Positions 28,355 through 35,032 of a stretch of DNA of 35,032 nt are shown here, in pieces (the first letter of the stretch is position 1; every line of letters begins with the position of its first letter). The notes under the pieces were generated by a model that ran no database searches, had not been told where the DNA came from, and saw only the letters and a list, made by a program, of their open reading frames with translations. The translations under genes were made by a program, and so were the position numbers. Source of the DNA: Chondrus crispus (taxonomy: Eukaryota; Rhodophyta; Florideophyceae; Gigartinales; Gigartinaceae); contig NW_005179355.1 in assembly GCF_000350225.1 (NCBI RefSeq), positions 1 through 35,032 of the forward strand. Direction: 5' to 3'.

Positions 28355-28600
28355 AGGACATTGCTGGACAACGTGAATCGCGATTTTGGAATGGCACATC
28401 TCGATTATTTGGACAGGTGTCTTCGGTGAGCAGATCGGAGATTGTCGAGTCGGGTCTATCTGGCACACAGCGTCGTCCTCTCCGTGCGAGGTATTGTCTT
28501 TCCATGTTTCAGTCTCCCAGAGAACAATGGTCTTCAACCGCCGCGCCGCCCTGAATCGTTCGTGATGTATGCTACAGGCCTTAATCGAATGTACGCAATG
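28355..28600 (+). repeat. Dispersed repeat, copy 2 (diverged)
   Basis: Shares GGACATTGCTGGA, ACAGGTGTCTTCGG, CGTTCGTGATG and GCTACAGG in the same order as copies 1 and 3, with many substitutions. It lies about 200-460 bp downstream of the stop of the first secreted-protein gene, as copy 3 does for the second, so it was probably duplicated along with the gene. Confidence 0.65.
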
Positions 28601-28814
28601 TTAGTTACCTGTGTCGATCGACAAAGGTCGGGCCCTCATGGAGATGGCGTGTGGAGAATTAATTTGCAAGATGTCAAGAACAATGATGGCTAGTCCAAAG
28701 TCCTTTCCTTTTATTGTGATTGCATATCGATTACCATTTCGGAATCTTCAGAGATACTACGCTACGTGGAGATTGGTTGGAGTCCATCATGAACACCACT
28801 GCTCGAGTAGTGCT

Positions 28815-30842
28815 CTAGGCCGTTGTGTACGGGGAGTACGCCCAGGAATCCACCTTCTCTTCATGGCAGAAACCTGCCTTCAAGCGATCGTGCACCAACC
28901 GGGTACTGATCTTCTTGAGTCGGCAAAGCGTCGAAGCTTCCTGTCGCGTGCTCTGCGCCACGTTCAGCTGGCCGTCCGTGCCGTTCAGTGCCTGCACGAC
29001 CTGTCTCGAGGCTTCGCTCGTTACACACTCATACTTCGGCTCGCATTTACGCGATCTGCAAGCTTTTGTGTCGAAGTCTGTCATCGTATAACACGTGCTT
29101 GAGGGGCTGGCGACTTGAGCGCAAGAGCACTCGGATGGCATCCCAGGGGGGGCTTCTGACGTTTCTGATTGACCAGAAAATGTATAGGTCGGAGGCCTCG
29201 AAGGCTTGGACCTGGGGTTGCGACCGCCGGAGCGGGGCTTCTTTGGGTTGCGGGGCCTCTTACGCGGGGGGCTGCGAGTGCGCGGCTTCTTTGGGTTGCG
29301 CGGCCTCTTACGCGGGGGAGTGCCAGTGCGTGGCTTCTTGGGGTTGCGCGGCCTCTTACGCGGGGGAGTGCGAGTCCGTGGCTTCTTTGGGTTGCGCGGC
29401 CTCTTACGCGGGGGAGTGCGAGTGCGTGGCTTCGTTGGGTTGCGCGGCTTCTTACGCGGGGGAGTGCGAGTGCGTGGCTTCTTTGGGTTGCGCGGCCTCT
29501 TACGCGGGGGAGTGCGAGTGCGTGGTTTCTTGGGGTTGCGCGGCTTCTTACCCGGGGGAGTGCGAGTGCGTGGTTTCTTTGGGTTGCGCGGCCTCTTACG
29601 CGGGGGGCCGCGAGTGCGTGGCTTCTTAGGGTTGCGGGGTCTCTTACGCGGGGGAGTGCGAGTGCGTGGTTTCTTGGGGTTGCGGGGTCTCTTACGCGGG
29701 GGAGTGCCAGTGCGTGGTTTCTTGGGGTTGCGGGGTCTCTTACGCGGGGGAGTGCGAGTGCGCGACTTCTTTGGCTTGCGACCGGGTCTCGGCTTTGTGC
29801 GCTTGACCCTGGGCTTGGTAGGCTTCGTTCGCTTAGGGTTCACGCGATCTTTCTTATTCTTGCGCCTGTCGTCGGGGCGTCCTCCCGCGTATGCAGCACG
29901 AAGAGCATTAGCAATAGAGCCAAAGTAGGACTTGTTCTGTAGGGAAGCAGTGTTCCCGTTTGTGTCACCGGTGAGATCGTGTGGGGTAATATGCATCCTG
30001 TCCGTCGTTTCGCTCCCTTCCAAATCTTCCGGGAATGCCACCGGAGATTCAGGCTCCTCTAAAAAATCGGTCCTTTCCCCCTCAGTAGCAGGCCCATCAT
30101 CCGCCTCAGACTCGTCTGTGTCAAACTCTTCCCAATCATCAAACTCTTCCCAATCATCAAACTCGTGTTCCGGATCGTAGTAGTCTTCTTGCGAATTTTC
30201 TGACTCCGAAATTTCAGACGTCCCGTCTGGAACTTCAAAGTCCTCCTCTGGAATCGCGAGGTCTTCCCCCGACGCATCAATGTCCTCTACCGGAATGACA
30301 GACCCCTCCTTGGTAGGGTCGGACTCCTCCTCCGGAATATCAGCGGACTCCTCCTCCGGAATATCAGCGGACATCTCCTCCTCGCCCAAGTCCTCCGAAA
30401 TAGCAGAGTCTTCCACCAAATCATCAAAGTGGTCCCCCAAAGGATCATCTTCCCCCGACGCATCAATGTCCTCTACCGGAATGACAGACCCCTCCTTGGT
30501 GGGGTCGGACTCCTCCTCCGGAATGTCGGCGGACTCCTCCTCCGGAATATCAGCGGACTCCTCCTCCGGAATATCAGCGGACTCCTCCTCCGGAATGTCT
30601 TCTAAGTCCTCCGAAATGGCAGAGTCTTCCACCAAATCATCAAAGTGGTCCCTCAAAAGATCAGACTCTTCTTCCGAGAAATCGGAAGAATTACTCTCCC
30701 GCTCTGGAAAATCAGGCTGTAGCGCCGGAAAAGCAGACCTCTGCAAGTCTTTAACGCCATCTGTGGTGTAAGCGGATGGCAAAGTGGCTGCGTAAACGCT
30801 CGCAAATATGCAGAAAACGGCGAGGCAGCGTAAGGACCTCAT
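28815..30842 (-). CDS. Secreted acidic/basic repeat protein with eight-cysteine C-terminus, paralog A
   Basis: A 675-residue single-exon ORF. Residues 1-19 are a signal peptide (CLAVFCIFASVYA). Residues ~48-285 are strongly acidic, with EEESADIP repeats and an internal 62-residue duplication. Residues ~290-315 contain the conserved TTDRM...HDLTG and NKSYFGS motifs (NKS is a glycosylation sequon). Residues ~325-545 are very basic: about 11 copies of a 16-residue unit (KKPRTRTPPRKRPRNP). Residues ~555-675 carry PPTYTFSGQSETS and eight cysteines (ECSC, TCY, KAC, KC, ECV, LC, FC) with TRLVHDRLKAGFCHEEKVDSW. No family was recognised. Opposite charges in one secreted chain suggest a matrix or condensate-forming protein; the basic array could bind sulfated wall polysaccharide (inference). 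Confidence 0.8.
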   Translation of the reverse strand: MRSLRCLAVFCIFASVYAATLPSAYTTDGVKDLQRSAFPALQPDFPERESNSSDFSEEESDLLRDHFDDLVEDSAISEDLEDIPEEESADIPEEESADIPEEESADIPEEESDPTKEGSVIPVEDIDASGEDDPLGDHFDDLVEDSAISEDLGEEEMSADIPEEESADIPEEESDPTKEGSVIPVEDIDASGEDLAIPEEDFEVPDGTSEISESENSQEDYYDPEHEFDDWEEFDDWEEFDTDESEADDGPATEGERTDFLEEPESPVAFPEDLEGSETTDRMHITPHDLTGDTNGNTASLQNKSYFGSIANALRAAYAGGRPDDRRKNKKDRVNPKRTKPTKPRVKRTKPRPGRKPKKSRTRTPPRKRPRNPKKPRTGTPPRKRPRNPKKPRTRTPPRKRPRNPKKPRTRGPPRKRPRNPKKPRTRTPPGKKPRNPKKPRTRTPPRKRPRNPKKPRTRTPPRKKPRNPTKPRTRTPPRKRPRNPKKPRTRTPPRKRPRNPKKPRTGTPPRKRPRNPKKPRTRSPPRKRPRNPKKPRSGGRNPRSKPSRPPTYTFSGQSETSEAPPGMPSECSCAQVASPSSTCYTMTDFDTKACRSRKCEPKYECVTSEASRQVVQALNGTDGQLNVAQSTRQEASTLCRLKKISTRLVHDRLKAGFCHEEKVDSWAYSPYTTA
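29210..29770 (-). repeat. 48-bp minisatellite encoding basic repeats (paralog A)
   Basis: About 11 copies of a 48-bp unit (plus-strand word GGGTTGCGCGGCCTCTTACG) translating to 16-residue Lys/Arg/Pro units with few changes. Low divergence implies recent homogenisation. Spurious ORFs open on the opposite strand for the same reason. Confidence 0.9.
30271..30640 (-). repeat. 186-bp in-frame duplication in the acidic domain (paralog A)
   Basis: GACGCATCAATGTCCTCTAC at 30271 recurs at 30457 with flanking similarity. The 186-bp period equals 62 codons, so the frame is kept. Shorter GGAATATCAGCGGACTCCTC units (30 bp) are repeated within it. Confidence 0.8.
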
Positions 30843-30962
30843 TGTGAAATTCCTGAGCCGCAGAAGTTACTAGTGTTTGTGTTGAGTGTGGAGTGCTTGG
30901 TAGTTTGGCACTGGTAGAAATGTGTGTGCGATGGGGTTTTGTTTTGGCTGGCCGGGTTCTGC

Positions 30963-30970
30963 CTTTTATA
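30963..30970 (-). promoter_or_regulatory. TATA box of paralog A
   Basis: TATAAAAG on the minus strand, 121 bp upstream of the ATG at 30842. The other paralog has the same octamer at 113 bp, which supports both. Confidence 0.75.
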
Positions 30971-31039
30971 TGCCGTGTGTTTAGTTTGGGGAGGGAGGAT
31001 TTTGGTAGGGGTTGAGCCTTGGAGAGTGGAGATGTACAT

Positions 31040-31517
31040 TATTACGGGGGGTGTATGCTGAGGAGCGGTACTAGAGTGAGTAATTGGTTCGGTAAGAGAT
31101 GTGAGAGGCGAGGGATGCAGGGTAGAGTGGGGGTTCTGGAATTGTTCTGTTTAAAAGAGATAATAGAATGGGAGAGGAAATAGTTTTGGATTGCAAAGGC
31201 TGCCACGAAGCCGGCGGGATTGACAAGCGACCGTGACTTTAAATCTTTTCAAGGAGGGGTGATTAGTCATCGCAATGACATCAAAACCAACGGAGAGGCG
31301 TGAAAGTTTGCCGAGAGATTGGCAATCCAAACTGGTCGAGGAAGGGACCGCCTTCCTTTAGCGCAGCAGTGGGCTCTGTAATGTGCGATATTGGGGCGTT
31401 CTTAGCAATGAAAGACTCTGGGAGGAAAAGCGGACGCATATGCAAATACAAATAGTAAATGTAATTAGGCTACTGCAATTGGAAAGGATAGATCACAATT
31501 AATGCCAACAGTAGCTG
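31040..31517. other. Intergenic region between the two paralogs
   Basis: Lies between the promoter of paralog A and the repeat downstream of paralog B. It is purine-biased on the plus strand, with no ORF of note. Confidence 0.5.
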
Positions 31518-31792
31518 GCGACATTGCTGGATCACATGAGTCGCGATCCAGATATGGCGCATCTGGATTAAGGGGAGAGGTGTCTTCGGAGAGCAAGTCG
31601 GGTCGTCGCTTTTTAAAGCACCTACCCTTCGAAGGGTACGCCCAGCGTCAGGTTTCCTTTGCAAGAATATGACTTCACAACAACTCTCCGTCTCGTAAAA
31701 CGATCGTCCCCAGCCGCCGAGCCTTCCTTCCTAACCCGTTCGTGATGCCGGCTACAGAAGGTCTCAGGAAAATGTATACTGCGCAGATCGCC
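31518..31792 (+). repeat. Dispersed repeat, copy 3
   Basis: Closely matches copy 1 (15234-15484) although 16 kb away, and is diverged from copy 2. It includes a sequence corresponding to the first codons of the 15437 gene (ATGCCGGCTACAGAAGG) but none of the rest. It contains a 14-bp palindromic segment absent from copy 1 (31623-31638). Confidence 0.85.
31623..31638. repeat. 16-bp palindrome created by a small insertion
   Basis: TACCCTTCGAAGGGTA is a perfect palindrome. Copy 1 reads CACCTACGCACAGCG where copy 3 reads CACCTAC, then CCTTCGAAGGGTAC, then GCCCAGCG. So copy 3 has 14 extra bases, with TAC repeated on both sides. Confidence 0.8.
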
Positions 31793-31996
31793 CGCGCTAG
31801 TCCGCCAAATATGAGCCTTCACGCGGAGGGCTCGTGGAAACATGTTTTGCAAGAGATCAATAACCACGATGGCTAGGCCAAAGCCGTTTTCTTTTATTGT
31901 GATTGCGTGTCGATTTCCTTTTCGGTATCTTCAGAGATACTACGCTAAGTAGAGAGTGCTTGAGAGCCAGCATGAACATCACTACTCGTGTGGCAC
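31793..31996. other. Conserved 3' flank of paralog B
   Basis: About 31858-31985 aligns with 28672-28805 downstream of paralog A. Shared words include CTTTTATTGTGATTGC and ATCTTCAGAGATACTACGCTA. It is probably 3' UTR that was duplicated with the gene and kept. Confidence 0.65.
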
Positions 31997-33928
31997 TTAG
32001 CGTCCGCTGGATGTATATGGGAAGTATGCCCAAGAATCGACTTTCTCTTCATGGCAGAAACCTGCCTTCAAGCGATCGTGCACCAACCTGGTACTGATCT
32101 TCTTGAGTCGGCAAAGCGTCGAAGTCCCCTGTCGCGTGGTCTTCGTCACGTTCAGCTGGCTGCCCGCGTCGTTCAGTGCGGTCTTCATCAACTGTCTCGA
32201 AGCTTCTCTCGTTACACACTCGTATTTCAGCTCGCATTTACGCGATCTGCAAGCTTTCGTGTCAAAGTCTGTCATCGAATAACACGTGCTCGAGGGGCTG
32301 GGGACCTGAGCGCAAGAGCACTCGGATGGCATCCCAGGTGGGGCTCCTGACGTTTCTGACTGACCAGAGAATGTATAGGTCGGAGGCTTCGAAGGCTTGG
32401 ACCTGGGATTAGGACCGCCGGAGCGGGGCTTCGTGGGCTTGCGACCGCGGTTCTTTGTAGGCTTGCGACCGCCGGAGCGGGGTTTCGTGGGCTTGCGGCC
32501 GCGATTCTTTGTAGGCTTACGACCGCCGGAGCGGGGCTTCGTGGGCTTGCGACCGCGGTTCTTTGTAGGCTTGCGACCGCCGGAGCGGGGTTTCGTGGGC
32601 TTGCGACCGCGATTCTTTGTAGGCTTGCGACCGCCGGAGCGGGGCTTCGTGGGCTTGCGGCCGCGGTTCTTTGTAGGCTTACGACCGCCGGAGCGGGGTT
32701 TCGTGGGCTTGCGGCCGCGGTTCTTTGTAGGCTTGCGACCGCCGGAGCGGGGCTTCGTGGGCTTGCGGCCGCGATTCTTTGTAGGCCTGCGACCGCCGGA
32801 GCGGGGCTTCGTGGGCTTGCGGCCGCGGTTGCGGTTCTTTGTAGGCTTGCGACCGCCGGAGCGGGGCTTCGTGGGCTTGCGACCGCGGTTCTTTGTAGGC
32901 TTGCGACCGCCGGAGCGGGGCTTCGTGGGCTTGCGGCCGCGATTCTTTGTAGGCTTGCGACCGCCGGAGCGGGGCTTTGTGGGCTTGCGGCCGCGATTCT
33001 TTGTAGGCTTGCGACCGCCGGAGCGGGGCTTTGTGGGCTTGCGACCGCGGTTCTTTGTAGGCTTGCGACCGCCGGAGCGGGGCTTTGTGGGCTTGCGGCC
33101 GCGGTTCTTTGTAGGCTTGCGACCGCCGGAGCGGGGCTTCGTGGGCTTGCGGCCGCGATTCTTTGTAGGCTTGCGACCGCCGGAGCGGGGCTTCGTGGGC
33201 TTCCGCCCGCGGTTGCGGTTCCCTCTGGGACGTCCACGCGTTATGCGCTTCTTCGGTTTTCCTCTGTACTTCTTCTTCCCCCCGCGTGGGCGCGATGCGC
33301 TACCCTTCTTGTTATTGGGCTTTTCGTTGGGACGTCTTTCTCCCGTGTATGAAGCACGGAAAGCATCAACAAGTGAGCCAAAATATGACTTGTTCCGTGG
33401 GGAAGTACTGGTCCCGTTTGGATCACCTGTGAGAGTGTGTGAGGTGACATCCATCCTGTCCGTCGTTTGGCTCCCTTCAAAGTCTTCCGCAGATGTCACC
33501 GGAGATTCAGAGCCTTCCTCTAAAAAATACGACAGTTCTTCCGTAGCAGCAGTCCCGTCGTCCGCATCAGGGTCGTCGTCCGCATCAGGGTCGTCGTCCG
33601 CATAAAGGTCGTCGTCCGCATAAGGGTCGTCTTCCGCGTCTCCCAGAAACCCAAACTCTTCGTTCGTAGGATCAGATTCCTCCTCCGGTCTCTCCTCCGG
33701 AATGTTGTCCTCGGCCTCCAGAATATCAGAGTCGTTCCCCGAAACATCGAAGTCACCAAACTCTTCAAGCGGAAGGTCACGGTCCTCCACTGGAATTTCA
33801 GGCTGCAGCTCCGGATCAGCAGGCTTCTGCACGTCTTTGATAACAGCGGTGATGTCGGCCAGGGGCACAGAAGCTGCGTATATGCCTAAAGCAAGGCATG
33901 AGAAGACTAACAAGCCTTGAAACTTCAT
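31997..33928 (-). CDS. Secreted acidic/basic repeat protein with eight-cysteine C-terminus, paralog B
   Basis: A 643-residue single-exon ORF with the same architecture as paralog A. It has a signal peptide (LLVFSCLALGIYAA) and an acidic region (~40-160) with DDDPDADD repeats. The TTDRM...TLTGDPNG and NKSYFGS motifs follow at ~150-182. The basic region (~200-510) contains 15 copies of an 18-residue unit (RGRKPTKPRSGGRKPTKN). The C-terminal domain (~520-643) has all eight cysteines in the same order and long identical stretches (e.g. MTDFDTKACRSRKCE, KKISTRLVHDRLKAGFCHEE). The N- and C-termini are clearly homologous to paralog A, but the basic array is built from a different unit. The gene lies in tandem, on the same strand, with a similar TATA box. 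Function is unknown; extracellular, possibly bound to wall polymer, by inference. Confidence 0.8.
   Translation of the reverse strand: MKFQGLLVFSCLALGIYAASVPLADITAVIKDVQKPADPELQPEIPVEDRDLPLEEFGDFDVSGNDSDILEAEDNIPEERPEEESDPTNEEFGFLGDAEDDPYADDDLYADDDPDADDDPDADDGTAATEELSYFLEEGSESPVTSAEDFEGSQTTDRMDVTSHTLTGDPNGTSTSPRNKSYFGSLVDAFRASYTGERRPNEKPNNKKGSASRPRGGKKKYRGKPKKRITRGRPRGNRNRGRKPTKPRSGGRKPTKNRGRKPTKPRSGGRKPTKNRGRKPTKPRSGGRKPTKNRGRKPTKPRSGGRKPTKNRGRKPTKPRSGGRKPTKNRGRKPTKPRSGGRKPTKNRGRKPTKPRSGGRKPTKNRNRGRKPTKPRSGGRRPTKNRGRKPTKPRSGGRKPTKNRGRKPTKPRSGGRKPTKNRGRKPTKPRSGGRKPTKNRGRKPTKPRSGGRKPTKNRGRKPTKPRSGGRKPTKNRGRKPTKPRSGGRKPTKNRGRKPTKPRSGGPNPRSKPSKPPTYTFSGQSETSGAPPGMPSECSCAQVPSPSSTCYSMTDFDTKACRSRKCELKYECVTREASRQLMKTALNDAGSQLNVTKTTRQGTSTLCRLKKISTRLVHDRLKAGFCHEEKVDSWAYFPYTSSGR
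32410..33215 (-). repeat. 54-bp minisatellite encoding basic repeats (paralog B)
   Basis: Fifteen copies of a 54-bp unit (plus-strand words CGACCGCCGGAGCGGGG and TTCGTGGGCTTGCG), nearly identical apart from C/T and A/G changes. One unit has an extra 6 bp (about 32830) that keeps the frame. Confidence 0.9.
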
Positions 33929-34040
33929 GATGTCGAAATTGAGTAGCTCTTGATTGCAATAGTTGATGTTCTTCCCTGGGCAAATTTGGGACTGGTTGGT
34001 GGTGGTTGTGGAAAGAGGTTACGGCTCGAAGGATTGGGGT

Positions 34041-34048
34041 CTTTTATA
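34041..34048 (-). promoter_or_regulatory. TATA box of paralog B
   Basis: TATAAAAG on the minus strand, 113 bp upstream of the ATG at 33928, matching the box of paralog A. Confidence 0.75.
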
Positions 34049-34520
34049 CAGATGTTCGGTTGCATGTCTGTCTGCAGGTTGGAATAGACAATGCGGGACA
34101 GTATTTCGGGAAGAGTGTTTGGATGCGTCGATTATGTGTCGTGTTCCCTCGTGGGGGAGAGTATTTCAAGGTGCAGGAGGTGGGGAGGCGAGGTTCGATG
34201 CAGACGTGAGTTGGGAATTAAATGTGCTGGAGGAGAGGCACGTGTGTTTATTTCTTGTCTATATGACACTGAGTGTGAAGGCTAGTGATGTCACGGGTTT
34301 CTGTGCTGAAGGTTGGAGAGGGCGATCGCTCTAGAAGATGTCCCTCTCCCAGTTGTGATTGTGGCGGTCGCGGCGAATCTTACGGGATTGGGGATTACAA
34401 TCATGCTTTGGACTAGTACGATTGGGAGACGGTTTCTCTCCTTAGGACAGTTGAAGGACAGTTGCAGGACAGTTGAAGGATTCGGGGTTTACGGTAGATG
34501 TGCGGGAGTCGTCTCCGCAA

Positions 34521-34545
34521 TGCGCAGCATTGGATTTGCTGCGCA
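34521..34545. repeat. Hairpin next to the 36-bp palindrome
   Basis: TGCGCAGCA (34521-34529) pairs with TGCTGCGCA (34537-34545) across 7 bases, with weaker pairing continuing outward (CCGCA with TGCCGG). Confidence 0.85.
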
Positions 34546-34551
34546 GTGCCG

Positions 34552-34587
34552 GCAACCACACCAGCTGACGTCAGCTGGTGTGGTTGC
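34552..34587. repeat. 36-bp perfect palindrome
   Basis: 34552-34569 is the exact reverse complement of 34570-34587, with no loop; the centre is GCTGACGTCAGC. It lies 6 bases from the preceding hairpin and overlaps the tandem array that follows. Confidence 0.95.
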
Positions 34588-34648
34588 ATTCTGTAATTGC
34601 ATTTTGTAATTGCATTTTATAATTGCATTCTGTAATTGCATTATGTCA
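34584..34648 (+). repeat. 13-bp tandem array, five units
   Basis: Units of TTGCATTCTGTAA with one to three changes each, running from the palindrome directly into a copy of the dispersed repeat. Confidence 0.9.
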
Positions 34649-34700
34649 TTGCTGGACCACGCGGATCGCAATTCATACTTTGCAGATCTGGATCGCTATG
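34646..34700 (+). repeat. Dispersed repeat, copy 4 (short, diverged)
   Basis: TCATTGCTGGACCACG...GATCGCAATT...GATCTGGAT follows the order of the beginning of copy 3 (ACATTGCTGGATCACATGAG, TCGCGATCC, ATCTGGATT). Similarity fades after about 55 bp. Confidence 0.5.
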
Positions 34701-35032
34701 GACTGCATCCTCAACGGAGCAGAGAGCTCGACCTTGTCGTACTCGACTACTACTTTCTCCTACCACTGGATGTCACCGGGATATCCACATCCCCAACAAG
34801 TTGCAATTGCCGCGTCTGCAAACCAGCCTTCCGGAGAATGTCGTAACGCGTGCCGGCTGCCCTGCAGCTTCCGACCTCGGCCGAAGCCCCGCTTCGCGCC
34901 CAGTTGAAGGTTAATTCGTTCTACCCTTTCCAACGGCCGCGAAAACCCCCTCCCATCTTAATTAAGCGCAACCCTCCCAAGCCGCCCTGCGCACAAACCC
35001 TCCCCGTTCTCATGTCCTGGGCGGGAGGCGGA

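Larger units (their letters stand above)
34060..35032. other. Right-end region, no gene recognised
   Basis: No ORF with recognisable content. It includes paired hairpins, a 36-bp palindrome, a 13-bp tandem array and a short copy of the dispersed repeat (listed separately). The last 100 bases are C-rich. Confidence 0.5.

Noticed and set aside
29169..29942. Plus-strand ORFs of 257 and 240 codons opposite paralog A
   Set aside because: Same cause: a 48-bp repeat open in several frames.
32397..33605. 402-codon plus-strand ORF with GLRPPERGFVGLRPRFFV repeats
   Set aside because: It is the complement of the 54-bp minisatellite of paralog B, whose length is a multiple of three, so all frames stay open. 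It has no signal peptide and no homology with the matching strand of paralog A.
34646..35032. Copy 4 of the repeat as the 3' flank of a third tandem paralog just beyond the window
   Set aside because: The sequence after the first 55 bp does not resemble the conserved 3' flank seen downstream of paralogs A and B at the same distance.
1..35032. tRNA, rRNA or CRISPR features
   Set aside because: No cloverleaf with a GGTTCRANYCC box, no rRNA-like conserved stretch and no regularly spaced direct repeats with unique spacers were seen; the regular repeats present are coding minisatellites or the short 13-bp array.

Overview
The window looks like nuclear DNA of a eukaryote with compact, apparently intronless genes. 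A red alga of the Chondrus type is my best guess. The basis is long single-exon ORFs, Ty1/copia and Ty3/gypsy LTR elements lying between genes, roughly balanced base composition, and secreted or cell-surface proteins of unknown families. No rRNA, tRNA, operon or CRISPR array was recognised. The organism assignment is inference.

Layout, left to right. (1) 1-1445, minus: a flavoprotein fusing a pyridoxamine-phosphate-oxidase-like FMN barrel to a ferredoxin-reductase-type FAD/NAD(P) module, cut by the window start. (2) 2659-4173, minus: a type II membrane protein resembling GDP-fucose O-fucosyltransferases. (3) 4457-5833, plus: the integrase and chromodomain end of a Ty3/gypsy chromovirus; the 5' part is missing. 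(4) 5834-11640: a long anomalous tract with T-rich and then purine-rich stretches, ending in an unrecognised minus-strand gene (9696-11424) broken into three frames. (5) 11640-14560: gene-poor DNA full of near-perfect hairpins. (6) 14570-15233: a deleted retroelement (gag fragment, polypurine tract, 227-bp LTR) abutting a dispersed repeat and a small gene (15437-16183). (7) 17067-22466: an intact 1799-residue mucin-like type I membrane protein with an N-terminal propeller-like ectodomain, preceded by an upstream ORF that ends inside the main start codon. (8) 23629-28320, minus: an essentially complete, very young Ty1/copia element with a 5-bp target-site duplication and identical LTR cores. 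Its coding region is split in the integrase at a site that fits a -1 slippery heptamer. (9) 28815-33928: two tandem minus-strand paralogs encoding secreted proteins with an acidic domain, a strongly basic minisatellite-encoded array, and a conserved eight-cysteine C-terminus. Each has a TATA box about 115 bp upstream and a related repeat downstream. (10) 34060-35032: no gene recognised; it holds a 36-bp perfect palindrome and a 13-bp tandem array.

The two most promising items are the tandem polyampholyte gene pair, in which the same secreted scaffold carries two different basic minisatellites, and the copia element with a candidate programmed frameshift inside integrase. The abundance of short perfect palindromes in non-coding DNA, one of which appears to be a small insertion relative to a second copy of the same repeat, is a further theme.
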